Assembly (NCBI RefSeq): GCF_041624275.1
Contig: NZ_JBFJVE010000010.1
Location: 1 to 30,441, forward strand
Direction: 5' to 3'
Length of the DNA stretch: 30,441 nucleotides
Origin: Shimia sp041624275
Lineage (GTDB): Bacteria; Pseudomonadota; Alphaproteobacteria; Rhodobacterales; Rhodobacteraceae
Shown here piece after piece: positions 14,514-23,800 of this stretch. The notes below the pieces were generated by a model. It saw only the letters and a list, made by a program, of their open reading frames with translations. It was not told the origin of the DNA and made no database searches. How positions within the stretch are numbered: the stretch's first letter is position 1; each line of letters begins with the position of its first letter. Position numbers and translations under genes: made by a program.

Positions 14514-16277
14514 ATGGATCAGCTGCCGCTTCAGACCGACGCAGATGCGCCGTCGCGCCCGGGACACTGGCGCGCGCGGGTGGTGGTGGCTGTGGTGCTG
14601 GTGCTGGCGGTGGTGACGGTCTGGGTGACCAATTCCTTTCTGACCGACCGGTTCACCCAGAACACCCGCAACCGGGCCGAGCTGCGGCTGGCGCTCTATT
14701 CGGGCAACCTGCAGTCCGAGCTGCGGCGCAACGCCATCGTGCCGCAGCTGCTGGCCAAGGATCCGGCGCTGATCAACGCGCTGACCTCGGGCGACTTTTC
14801 GCTTTCGACGGCGCGGCTGATCTCTTTCGTCGAGGAGATCGGCGCCGCCTCGATCATGCTGCTGGACGCCGACGGGCGCATCGTGGCGGCCACCGACCGC
14901 ACCCGGCTGGGGGCCAATTACCGCGGCAACGAGTTCTTCATCAACGCCCTGCGCTCGAACGTCACCGTGTTCACCACCGAGCGCAACGACAGCGGCGCCT
15001 ATCATTTCACCTATGCGCGGCGGCTCGACTTCCAGGGCCAGGTGATCGGGGTGATCTCGGTCGAGGCCGACCTGCACAAGTTCGAACGCGCCTGGGCGGG
15101 GATTTCCGACGCGCTCTTCGTCACCGACAGCCAGGGCACGATCATCCTGGCCACCGAGCCGCGCTGGCGTGGGCTGACCGAAGAGGTGGCACTGCGGCGC
15201 CAGCCGGCCGAGGGGGCGATCGAACGCGCGATCCAGGCCACCGCCGACTGGACGCAGCTGCCCGCCGACGCCTATTTCCAAGGCGAGGGGGTGATGCGCG
15301 AGGACGCGCGGATCCCGTTTCGCGGCTGGCGCATGACCTCTTTCACCTCGTTCAACAGCGTGCGCGAGAAGGTCAACGCGGTGCTGGCGCTGGAAATCAT
15401 GGGATTCGCGGTGCTGCTGGCGCTGGCCTTCTACGTGCTCAACCGCAAGAACACCCTGCGCATGGTGCTGTTCCAGCGCGAAAGCGCCAGCCTGCGGGTG
15501 CTCAACCTGCGGCTCCAGCGCGAGATCGCCGAGCGCGAGCGGATGCAGGAAAGCCTGGCCGTGGCCGAACAGTCGCTGGCGCAGAGCTCGAAGCTGGCGG
15601 CGCTGGGGGAGATGTCGGCCGCCGTCAGCCACGAGCTCAACCAGCCGCTGGCGGCGATGAAGACCTATCTCGCCGGGGCGCGGCTGCTGTTGAACCGCAA
15701 CCGGCCCGACGAGGCGCTGTCGTCGTTCCAGCGCATCGACGACCTGATCGAGCGCATGGGGGCGATCACCAAGCAGCTGAAATCCTATGCCCGCAAGGGC
15801 GGCGACGATTTCCACCCGGTCGATCTGGCCGAGGCGCTGGCCTCGGCGCTGGCGATGATGGAGCCGCAGCTGCGCCAGGGTCACGTGCGCATCAGCCGCA
15901 TTCAGCCCGACCTGCCGGTGCGCATCATGGGCGACCGGCTGCGCATCGAGCAGGTGATCATCAACCTCTTGCGCAACGCGCTGGATGCCACCAAGGGCGA
16001 GGCCGACCCGGAGATCGAGATCATGCTGGCGGCCGGAGAGACAGCGACCCTGTCGGTGCGCGACAACGGCCCCGGGATCGAGAACCTCGACGACCTTTTC
16101 GAGCCCTTCTTCACCACCAAGAAGCCCGGCGACGGTGTCGGGCTGGGGCTGGCGATCTCCTCGGGGATCATCAGCGACCTCGGCGGCCGGCTGACGGCGC
16201 GCAACGGGCAGGGGCGGGGGGCTGTATTCGAGGTTCAACTCCCTATATTGAATGAAGAAATCGAGGCAGCGGAGTAA
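14514..16277 (+). CDS. dctB: DctB-like sensor histidine kinase
   Basis: This 587-residue inner-membrane kinase is most like DctB, the C4-dicarboxylate sensor. It has a transmembrane segment at about 22-43, a periplasmic double-PDC (Cache-like) sensor at about 44-287, a second transmembrane segment at about 288-309, a coiled coil at about 320-358, the phosphoacceptor H373 in AAVSHELNQPLAAMKTY, and an ATPase domain with the N box INLLRNALDA, DNGPGIENL, FEPFFTTK and GVGLGLAIS. The ATG at 14514 is preferred over a TTG at 14478 because GGGGG precedes it and the extra residues have no family match. The response regulator follows 6 bases later, so the two form an operon. No dicarboxylate transporter is adjacent, so the signal is inferred from similarity only. 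Confidence 0.88.
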   Translation: MDQLPLQTDADAPSRPGHWRARVVVAVVLVLAVVTVWVTNSFLTDRFTQNTRNRAELRLALYSGNLQSELRRNAIVPQLLAKDPALINALTSGDFSLSTARLISFVEEIGAASIMLLDADGRIVAATDRTRLGANYRGNEFFINALRSNVTVFTTERNDSGAYHFTYARRLDFQGQVIGVISVEADLHKFERAWAGISDALFVTDSQGTIILATEPRWRGLTEEVALRRQPAEGAIERAIQATADWTQLPADAYFQGEGVMREDARIPFRGWRMTSFTSFNSVREKVNAVLALEIMGFAVLLALAFYVLNRKNTLRMVLFQRESASLRVLNLRLQREIAERERMQESLAVAEQSLAQSSKLAALGEMSAAVSHELNQPLAAMKTYLAGARLLLNRNRPDEALSSFQRIDDLIERMGAITKQLKSYARKGGDDFHPVDLAEALASALAMMEPQLRQGHVRISRIQPDLPVRIMGDRLRIEQVIINLLRNALDATKGEADPEIEIMLAAGETATLSVRDNGPGIENLDDLFEPFFTTKKPGDGVGLGLAISSGIISDLGGRLTARNGQGRGAVFEVQLPILNEEIEAAE

Positions 16278-16283
16278 CACGCC

Positions 16284-17618
16284 ATGGCCCAGGGTATGAA
16301 AATCGCCATCGTCGACGACGAACAGGACATGCGCCAGTCGATCAGCCAGTGGCTGGCGCTGTCGGGCTATGACACCGAGACCTTCGCCAGCGCCGAGGAC
16401 GCGCTGAAGGCGCTGGGGCCGGATTATCCGGGGATCGTGATCTCGGATATCCGGATGCCGGGCATGGACGGCATGCAGTTCCTGAAGAAGCTGATGGGGT
16501 CGGACAGCGCCCTGCCGGTGATCATGATCACCGGCCATGGCGATGTGCCGATGGCGGTCGAGGCGATGCGGGTCGGGGCCTTTGACTTCCTCGAGAAACC
16601 CTTCAACCCCGACCGCATGAGCCAGTTGGCCAAGAAGGCCACCAAGGCGCGCCGCCTGACGCTGGATGCGCGGGCGCTGCGCCGCGAACTCAGCGATGGC
16701 GGCCAGCTGATCAAGAAGCTGATCGGCGTCAGCCCGGTGATGGAACGGCTGAAGGAGGATATTCTCGATCTCGGCCAGGCCGACGGCCATGTGCTGATCG
16801 ACGGCGAGACCGGAACCGGCAAGACGCTGGTGGCGCATGCGCTGCATGCGGTGGGCAGCCGGGCCGGCAAGAAATTCGTGCTGGTCAGCTGTGGTGCCTT
16901 CGAGGAAGAGGCGCTGGCGCGGCGGCTGTTCGGGCCGATGCAGCCCGAGGACAGCCAGTTGCCGGCGATCGAAGAGGCGCGCGGCGGCACGCTGGTGCTG
17001 GAAGATGCCGAGACCCTGAGCGACGGGCTGCAGGCCAAGCTGCTGAATGTCATCAACGAACAGGGCACGCCGGCCGAGACCCGCATTCTGGCGATCTCGA
17101 ACCTGCAGGAGCAGGACCGCACCGCCGAGGACGCCCTGCGCCCGGACCTGTTCTACCGCCTCGCGGCGCTGCGCATCACGGTGCCGCCGCTGCGCCAGCG
17201 CGGCGAGGACATCCTGACCCTGTTCACCCGGCTTTCGGAACAGTTCGCCGACGAATACGGCTGCGAGGCGCCCAAGGTCAGCGCCCAGGAGGCGGCGCAG
17301 CTTTTGCAGGCGCCCTGGCCCGGCAATGTGCGCCAGCTCATCAACCTGGCCGAGCGCGCGGTGCTGCAAACCCGGCGCGGCGAGGGCACCATCGCCTCGC
17401 TGCTGATGAGCGACCATGAAGAGATGCAGCCGGTGATGACCACCGAGGGCAAGCCGCTGAAGGAATATGTCGAGGCTTTCGAACGGATGCTGATCGACAA
17501 TACCATGCGCCGGCATCGCGGCTCGATCGCCAGCGTCATGGAAGAGCTTTGCCTGCCGCGCCGGACGCTGAACGAGAAGATGGCCAAATACGGGCTGCAG
17601 CGGGCCGATTATCTCTGA
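16284..17618 (+). CDS. dctD: DctD-like response regulator with degenerate sigma-54 activator domain
   Basis: This 444-residue regulator has a receiver domain (1-120; D11, D12, phosphoacceptor D55, K105), an AAA+ domain (about 147-375) and a Fis-type helix-turn-helix (about 405-440). The receiver and DNA-binding parts fit DctD. The AAA+ domain is odd. Walker A GETGTGKT (174-181), the arginine finger region LRPDLFYRL (R286) and sensor II WPGNVRQL (345-352) remain. The stretch after LFG (215-217) that normally holds GAFTGA, the sigma-54 contact loop, reads PMQPEDSQ and is shortened. Walker B reads GGTLVLED (234-241), with Glu-Asp in place of Asp-Glu. It therefore may not open sigma-54 promoters and may act with sigma-70 or without ATP hydrolysis. 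It is paired with the DctB-like kinase. Confidence 0.87.
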   Translation: MAQGMKIAIVDDEQDMRQSISQWLALSGYDTETFASAEDALKALGPDYPGIVISDIRMPGMDGMQFLKKLMGSDSALPVIMITGHGDVPMAVEAMRVGAFDFLEKPFNPDRMSQLAKKATKARRLTLDARALRRELSDGGQLIKKLIGVSPVMERLKEDILDLGQADGHVLIDGETGTGKTLVAHALHAVGSRAGKKFVLVSCGAFEEEALARRLFGPMQPEDSQLPAIEEARGGTLVLEDAETLSDGLQAKLLNVINEQGTPAETRILAISNLQEQDRTAEDALRPDLFYRLAALRITVPPLRQRGEDILTLFTRLSEQFADEYGCEAPKVSAQEAAQLLQAPWPGNVRQLINLAERAVLQTRRGEGTIASLLMSDHEEMQPVMTTEGKPLKEYVEAFERMLIDNTMRRHRGSIASVMEELCLPRRTLNEKMAKYGLQRADYL

Positions 17619-17658
17619 CCCCGCGGTGCCGCTGGTGTCCGCTTTGATGACGTGAAAA

Positions 17659-17679
17659 GGCCGGGCGCTTGGCCCGGCC
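17659..17679. terminator. Bidirectional terminator between dctD and norB
   Basis: GGCCGGGC and GCCCGGCC form an 8-base-pair stem with a 5-base loop, with AAAA on the left and GTTT on the right. For norB (minus strand) the stem is followed by TTTTC, a good terminator; for dctD it is weaker. It serves two convergent genes. Confidence 0.8.
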
Positions 17680-17702
17680 GTTTGCTGTGTTGCGGCGGCG
17701 GT

Positions 17703-20075
17703 TTACTCGGCTGGCCCGGTCGGTGCGTCCGAAGTGTCGGCCCAGCCATCGGCGCGCGGCGACCATTCGCCGGAATCCTCCTTGATCTTGCGGCGCATGC
17801 GGGCGGCGCGGCTGAGAACGAACCACATCAGCGGCAGCACCCCGCCGATGGTGAAGACCAGGCCGCCGAGGCTGCGCATGATGGTCAGGTTGCGGAACAC
17901 CGCGCCCTGGATCACCTCCTGGCTGCGCGCGTACCACAGGCCCTCTTCCAGAACCACCGACAGCTGGTAGAGCCCGACTGGCAGCAGATCGAGGAACATC
18001 ATCATCGCGATGCCGATGTTCAGCGACCAGAACGAGACCCGGATCAGTTTGCGGTTCCAGTCGCCGGTCTTGAACAGGTGTTGCAGGCAGAACAGCATGC
18101 CGCCGAGCGCGATATTGCCCTTGACCCCGAACATCGCCGCATGGGCGTGGTTGCCGGTGAGATAGGTCGAATGCTCGAAGTAGTTGACGATCGGCAGGTT
18201 GATCATCGAGCCGAACACCCCGGCGCCGAAGACGTTCCAGAAGTTCACCGCCAGCACGAAGAGCCAGACCTCATGCATGATGAAGCTCTGGCTGCCCGCC
18301 GCGTGAAACTGTATGGCGCGCTCCTTCTCCTGACGCATGCGCCAGGCATCCAGCGTCAGCAGCAGCAGCGGCAGCACCTGAAGCGTCGAGAACACCGAGC
18401 CAAAGGCGATCACCCCGGTCGGTTTCGCAATCCAGTAGAAGTTGTGGGCGATGCCCACGGTTGCGGTCAGCAGGAACAGCATCACGGCGAGAAAGATCAC
18501 CCGCTCGGCCATGACCCGTGTAATGAGCCCCATCTGTACCAGCATGTAAGCGACGATCACCGTGGTGAAGACCTCGAAGGTGACCTCGACCCACATATGC
18601 ACCACCATCCAGCGCCAGAAGTCCGAGATGGCGAAATTGGCCTCGGGGGTCACGAACAGGCCGAAGAACAGGAAGAACACCATCACCCCGCTGCCATACA
18701 AGAGCCAGGCCGGCACCGACCACATGTTCTTGGCCGTCAGCCAGGGTTTGACGCCGCGATAGATGATGACGATCCACAGCGAGAAGCCGACCAGCAACAG
18801 GATCTGGAAGAAGCGCCCCATCTCGAGGAACTCCCAGCCCTGGCTGCCGAACCAATAGGCCGCGGCCCCGGTCAGGATGCCGGTCTGGCCGGCATAGATG
18901 CCGATCACCGATCCGGCGCCGACGATGAAACAGCAGGCGAACAGCAGCTCGATCAGCGCCCGCTGGCCGCGCGGCACCGGCCCCAGGCGGGGCAGGAAGA
19001 AGATCGTGTAGCCGACCCAGCACATGAAGAACCAGTAGATCTGCAACAGCGTGTGATAGCTGCGCAGCACGGTAAAGGGCAGGATGTCGCCGATGAAGAA
19101 CCCGCCCGGACGCACGAAATCCGTGGCCGCCAGAATGCCGACCAGCACCTGAAGCCCGAATGCCAGCATGGCCAGGGCAAAGAACTTGTAGGTGGCGCGC
19201 TGGGTCTTGCGTACATAGCCGCGCTCGAGGTCATAGGTGGTCAGCGAACGTTCCTGGCTGCTTTCGAAGGGGTCGTATTGCAGCGATTTCATCTGGCCGT
19301 AGATATACAGCACCAGCCCGATGCCGGCGAACAGCGCCAGCACCGAGAGGATGCTCCAGAAGACCACCGCCGGGGTCGGCCCGTTGCCGACCTCGGGGTC
19401 ATAGGGCCAGTTGTGGGTATAGGAATAGCTCTCGCCCGGGCGATGCGCCGCCGCCACCCAGCCGCCCCAGAAGAAATAGGCCGACAGGTCGCGGATCTGG
19501 GCCGGATCGGTGAGATAGCCGGTCTGGAACAGCTCCGGATAGTCGGGATCGGTGAACATGCGGCTGAAATGCGTCGCCACGGTCTCGAAGGCGGCGACCT
19601 GGCCTTCGCTCAGGGTGATGGTGCCGCTGGCCTCGTCCCAGGTGTTGCGGTGCAATTCGCGCCGCACCCGCGCCGCCACCGCGTCGCGGTCGGCCTCGTC
19701 AATGGGGCCGCCGGCCGCCAGCGCGGCCTCGTAGTGGTCGATCATCCCGAGATAGGTGTAATGCAGCGCGTCGGCGGTGAAATCCGGGCCGCGCTCGGCG
19801 CCGTCGCCCCAGAAGGAGCCATAGCTCATCAGCCCGCGCAGGTGGAACACCTCTTGCCCGGCCTGGATCTGGGCGCGCGAGAACACCATGCGGCCGTCTT
19901 CGGTGACGAAATCGGCGCGCGGCGGGGCGCTGTCATAGGTGGCGTCGCCCATGTAGAGCAGCCCGCCGAGGCAGATCAGGATCACGGCGGCGAAATGCGC
20001 CATCCAGTATTTCTTGTTGAGCAGGATAAGTGCGAGATTTCCGAAGCGCGGCTGGCTTCGTGCAGGAGTGGTCAT
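17703..20075 (-). CDS. norB: NorB-family (quinol-type) nitric oxide reductase, variant active site
   Basis: This 790-residue membrane protein is a single-chain nitric oxide reductase of the heme-copper oxidase superfamily. The N-terminal helix (24-44) and a fused periplasmic domain (about 45-235, with a qNOR-like QIQAGQ...GPDFTADALH stretch) mark it as quinol type rather than NorBC. About 13 further helices follow. Heme and metal residues visible are H341 in RSYH (low-spin heme), H493 and E497 in HMWVE (FeB), E501, H544, and H643 and H645 in NHAH (high- and low-spin heme). Two key positions differ: the second His of the FeB pair is N545 (HN instead of HH), and the distal Glu is Q566. It therefore belongs to a divergent subfamily. 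The ATG at 20075 has AAGGA 6-7 bases upstream. An FNR/NNR-like box precedes it. Confidence 0.85.
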   Translation of the reverse strand: MTTPARSQPRFGNLALILLNKKYWMAHFAAVILICLGGLLYMGDATYDSAPPRADFVTEDGRMVFSRAQIQAGQEVFHLRGLMSYGSFWGDGAERGPDFTADALHYTYLGMIDHYEAALAAGGPIDEADRDAVAARVRRELHRNTWDEASGTITLSEGQVAAFETVATHFSRMFTDPDYPELFQTGYLTDPAQIRDLSAYFFWGGWVAAAHRPGESYSYTHNWPYDPEVGNGPTPAVVFWSILSVLALFAGIGLVLYIYGQMKSLQYDPFESSQERSLTTYDLERGYVRKTQRATYKFFALAMLAFGLQVLVGILAATDFVRPGGFFIGDILPFTVLRSYHTLLQIYWFFMCWVGYTIFFLPRLGPVPRGQRALIELLFACCFIVGAGSVIGIYAGQTGILTGAAAYWFGSQGWEFLEMGRFFQILLLVGFSLWIVIIYRGVKPWLTAKNMWSVPAWLLYGSGVMVFFLFFGLFVTPEANFAISDFWRWMVVHMWVEVTFEVFTTVIVAYMLVQMGLITRVMAERVIFLAVMLFLLTATVGIAHNFYWIAKPTGVIAFGSVFSTLQVLPLLLLTLDAWRMRQEKERAIQFHAAGSQSFIMHEVWLFVLAVNFWNVFGAGVFGSMINLPIVNYFEHSTYLTGNHAHAAMFGVKGNIALGGMLFCLQHLFKTGDWNRKLIRVSFWSLNIGIAMMMFLDLLPVGLYQLSVVLEEGLWYARSQEVIQGAVFRNLTIMRSLGGLVFTIGGVLPLMWFVLSRAARMRRKIKEDSGEWSPRADGWADTSDAPTGPAE

Positions 20076-20161
20076 CGGCTGTCCTTCGGTGGTCGGGAAC
20101 GGTGGCGGAGTCTTGCCGCTGCGGCAGCAGGGGCGCATGCTCTGTTCAATTTGGCGCACAG

Positions 20162-20201
20162 ACTATGGGCTGACTTGCGGCGGCGAAATGACGATCGTCA
20201 A
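20162..20201 (-). promoter_or_regulatory. FNR/NNR-type box and -10 element upstream of norB
   Basis: ATGACGATCGTCAA (20188-20201; TTGAC-GATC-GTCAT on the coding strand) is a palindrome close to the TTGAC-N4-GTCAA sites bound by FNR/NNR-type regulators of denitrification. On the minus strand a possible -10 CATAGT lies at 20162-20167, which puts the centre of the box near -40 of the predicted start, the position for class II activation. NO- or oxygen-dependent control of norB is the natural reading, but not proven. Confidence 0.5.
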
Positions 20202-20413
20202 AATTTCGTTGAAGCGCAAAGGGTTAGTGTCTAAGGGCTTGGCCGCAAGCGGTTTTTGCCGATGCCCTTGCAGGCTGATCCGGGGCGGCGGGTGGGCTTT
20301 TCGCGCGGCGTCTGCCGTTCTGCAGAGCCGGCGGCGCGCCGGGGGCCGCTGCACGGGACGCAACGAAACATGCCCCGCAGACCGATGTTTCACCCTCAAT
20401 GCGGCTTTTGCCA

Positions 20414-20442
20414 TTGTAATTTGCAGGACGCTGGTCTTATTT
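20414..20442 (+). promoter_or_regulatory. Candidate rne promoter
   Basis: TTGTAA (20414-20419) is followed after exactly 17 bases by TTATTT (20437-20442), in a locally AT-rich patch. A start near 20449 would give an rne leader of about 358 bases. The match is moderate. Confidence 0.35.
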
Positions 20443-20540
20443 AGGGGAAGGAGAGTCCGCCCGGCGGACCTCTGCCATGAGTTTCGCTGGATGTGATGCG
20501 CGACGGCCCCGAGGCCCGGTATCCCGTCCAGACCGATTGA

Positions 20541-20557
20541 GCCCCTGATACAGGGGC
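20541..20557 (+). other. Hairpin in the rne leader
   Basis: GCCCCTG-ATA-CAGGGGC is a perfect 7-base-pair stem with a 3-base loop. It is not followed by a T-run, so it is more likely an RNA structural element than a terminator. Confidence 0.4.
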
Positions 20558-20806
20558 AGTGAGACGCCCGAACTGCCGCAGGCAGAGGGCATATAACAGA
20601 CACAGGACGGGGCGTGGATCACTGCGATTCGTCTTGTGTCGGAGAAGAAACGCGATGACGCGCGCGAACAGAGTGTTTGACCGAGCAGAGGCCGCATGCG
20701 GCCCTCTCGGCCGCGCGCGGCCCGTCGCCCTGACAAGACACCCCCTGCAATTCAACTCCAACCCTCCTCCAGGGCGCAGTCGATTGCGCGGGTGCAAACG
20801 GATAAC

Positions 20807-23800
20807 ATGCCTAAGAAAATGCTCATTGATGCCACCCATGCGGAAGAGACCCGCGTCGTGGTGGTCGACGGAAACAAGGTCGAGGAATTCGACTTCGAAT
20901 CCGAAAACAAACGCCAGCTTGCCGGCAATATCTATCTCGCAAAAGTAACCCGGGTCGAACCCTCGCTTCAGGCCGCCTTCGTCGATTACGGCGGCAATCG
21001 CCATGGCTTTCTGGCCTTTTCCGAGATTCACCCCGACTATTACCAGATCCCCGTCGCCGACCGCGAGGCGCTGATGGAAGAAGAGCGCGCCTATGCGGAA
21101 TCGCAGAAGGCGCGCGACGAGGACGAGGAAGAAAAGAAAAAGCCCAGCCGGTCGCGTTCGCGCAGCCGCTCGCGCAGCCGTGGCAAGGCCAAGGACAGCG
21201 CCAAGAGTGCCGCCGCGAGCGAAGAGGCCTCGGCCGAGGCGGCGAGCGACCAGATCGAAGGCATGGAGACCATCGATCTCGGCGAGGACACCACCGAGGA
21301 CTCCACCGAGGGGCTGTCGCCGATGGAGCTGGTGCGCGACACCCCGGTCGAAGAGCCGGAGGCCGCCGAAGCGACCGAGGCGGCCGCCGAAGCCGATGCC
21401 GATGCCGACAGTGCGCCGGAAGAAGTCGCCGCTGAGGAAGTGACGGTCGAAGAGGCCGCAGAGGCGGTCGACGAGGCCCCCGAAGCGGCAGCGCCCGAGG
21501 CGGCACCGGCCGATGAAGCCGATGAAACAACCCCGCAGCCGGCCGAAGAGGCCGCAGCCACCGAAGAGGCCGAAGCGGCGCAGGACGATACTGCCCAAGA
21601 GGATGTCGACGAGGACGGCGCGGACAAGGACAGCGCGGACAAGGACGGCAAGGACGGCGGCAGCCGCACCATGGCCGCCAATACCGAGGGCGAAGACGCG
21701 GTCGCGACCCGCGACCCGGCGACCGGTGAAGAGACCGAAAGCGCCGAGCCGGCCGAAGCCAGCGATGACGCCGATGGCGACGCGGAAGCGGTAGAAACCT
21801 CGCAAACCGAGGCCGCCGAAGACGACACCGCAGGCGACGATGCGGCCGAGACGGCCGAGGAAGACTCCGAAGGCGAGGACGACGCCGACGAGACCGACGA
21901 GGCGCTTCCGGCCGACGACGAGGATGCATCGCACAGAAAGGGTGCCAGCGCTTCGGAAAAGGATGACAGCATCGAATCCGTTGCCGACGAGGACGACAGC
22001 GAAGACATCCGCCCGGTGCGCAAACCGCGCCCCCGCCGCTACAAGATTCAGGAAGTGATCAAGGTCCGCCAGATCCTTCTGGTGCAGGTGGTCAAGGAAG
22101 AACGCGGCAACAAGGGCGCGGCGCTGACCACCTATCTGTCGCTGGCCGGTCGCTATTGCGTCCTGATGCCCAACACCGCCCGTGGCGGCGGCATCAGCCG
22201 CAAGATCACCAATGCCCCGGATCGCAAGAAGCTGAAAGAGATCGCGGGCGAGATCGACGTGCCCAAGGGCGCCGGCCTGATCATCCGCACCGCCGGAGCC
22301 AAGCGCACCAAGGCCGAGATCAAGCGCGACTATGAATATCTGCAACGGCTGTGGGAACAGATCCGCTCGCTGACGCTGAAGTCCATCGCGCCGGCCAAGA
22401 TCTATGAAGAGGGCGACCTCATCAAACGCTCGATCCGCGACCTTTACAACCGCGAGATCGACGAGGTTCTGGTCGAGGGCGAGCGCGGCTACCGCATCGC
22501 CAAGGACTTCATGAAGATGATCATGCCGTCCCACGCCAAGAACGTGAAGAACTATACCGAGACCCTGCCGCTCTTCGCCCGCTATCAGGTCGAAAGCTAT
22601 CTCTCGGGCATGTTCAACCCGACGGTGCAGCTGAAATCGGGCGGCTATATCGTGATCGGCGTCACCGAGGCGCTGGTGGCGATCGACGTCAACTCCGGCC
22701 GCGCCACCAAACAGGGCTCGATCGAGGAAACCGCGCTCAACACCAACCTCGAGGCCGCCGACGAGGTGGCCCGCCAGCTGCGCCTGCGTGACCTTGCGGG
22801 TCTGATCGTCATCGACTTCATCGACATGGACGAGCGGCGCAACAACGCGGCGGTCGAAAAGCGCATGAAGGATCGGCTGAAGACCGACCGGGCCCGCATT
22901 CAGGTCGGCCGCATCTCGGGCTTCGGCCTGATGGAGATGAGCCGCCAGCGTCTGCGCCCCGGCATGATCGAGGCCACCACACAGCCATGCCCGGCCTGTC
23001 ACGGCACCGGCCTGATCCGGTCGGACGACAATCTGGCGCTGTCGATCCTGCGCGAGGTCGAAGAAGAGGGCACCAGAGGCCGGTCGCGCGAAGTGCTGGT
23101 CAAATGCCCGGTGGCGATCGCCAATTACATGATGAACCAGAAGCGCGAGCACGTGGCGCGGATCGAGGCCCGCTATGGCATGTCGGTGCGCATCGAGGGC
23201 GATGTGCATCTGGTGTCGCCGGACTTCACGCTCGAGAAGTTCAAGACCGCGACCCGGCCGGTGGCCGAAGCCGCCCCGGTGGTCTCGGTCGATACCTCGA
23301 TCATGGACGCGGTGGACGAGGACGAGGCCAAACCCGACGAGACCCCGGTGGCGGTCGATGCAGTCGATGTGGCCGAGGCCGAGGACGGCAAGCCCAAGAA
23401 ACGCCGCCGCCGCCGTCGTCGTCGGGGCAAGTCCGGCGCAGCAGGTGAAGACCGGACAGACACGCAGCCCGAGACCGGGTCTGGGTCTGGGTCTGGGTCT
23501 GGGTCTGAGTCCGAAGCTGACGAGGCCGACGAACCGAGCGACGCGCAGCCCGCCGAGGCAGCAGCCGGCGCGGAACAGGGCGACGAGGGCGAGGCCCCGA
23601 AGAAATCGCGCACGCGCAGCCGGACCCGCAGCCGCAGCCGCAGCCGGTCGAAGGCCGCGCCTGAAGAGGCCGAGGCCGAGACCCCGGCCGAAGCGGCGAC
23701 CGAGGCAGCGACGGGTTCCGAGGAGAACGCCGCCGAGGTGGACGCATCGGGCGTCGAGGCCGGCCAAGCGCCTGTCGCCGAGACCGAAGAAACCACCGAG

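Larger units (their letters stand above)
20204..20806 (+). promoter_or_regulatory. Gene-free region: long rne leader and promoter area
   Basis: I find no credible protein or tRNA gene in these 600 bases. A weak terminator-like GCTT-GGCCGC-AAGC-GGTTTTT lies near 20239-20260. The stretch after 20443 is rich in hairpins: GTCCGCC-C-GGCGGAC (near 20455), GCCCCTG-ATA-CAGGGGC (20541-20557) and a GGCCGCATGCGGCC palindrome near 20690. This fits a structured leader of about 360 bases, as expected for an mRNA that RNase E itself may regulate. Confidence 0.4.

Noticed and set aside
14301..17516. Very long minus-strand open frame (over 1000 codons) opposite purQ, dctB and dctD
   Set aside because: It is the shadow of GC-rich coding sequence: the product is a His/Arg/Gln-rich composition typical of antisense frames, and the plus strand carries well-conserved genes throughout.
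17652..20234. 860-codon plus-strand open frame opposite norB
   Set aside because: It mirrors the membrane-protein codons of norB, has antisense-like His/Gln/Asp composition and no conserved motif.
20477..20548. 23-codon frame in the rne leader beginning at an ATG at 20477
   Set aside because: No Shine-Dalgarno at proper distance (GACCTCTGCC precedes it), no recognisable sequence, and it lies in a hairpin-rich leader.
23471..23512. CRISPR-like or regulatory repeat at the GGGTCT units
   Set aside because: Units are six bases with no spacers and lie in frame inside rne; a simple coding microsatellite explains them.
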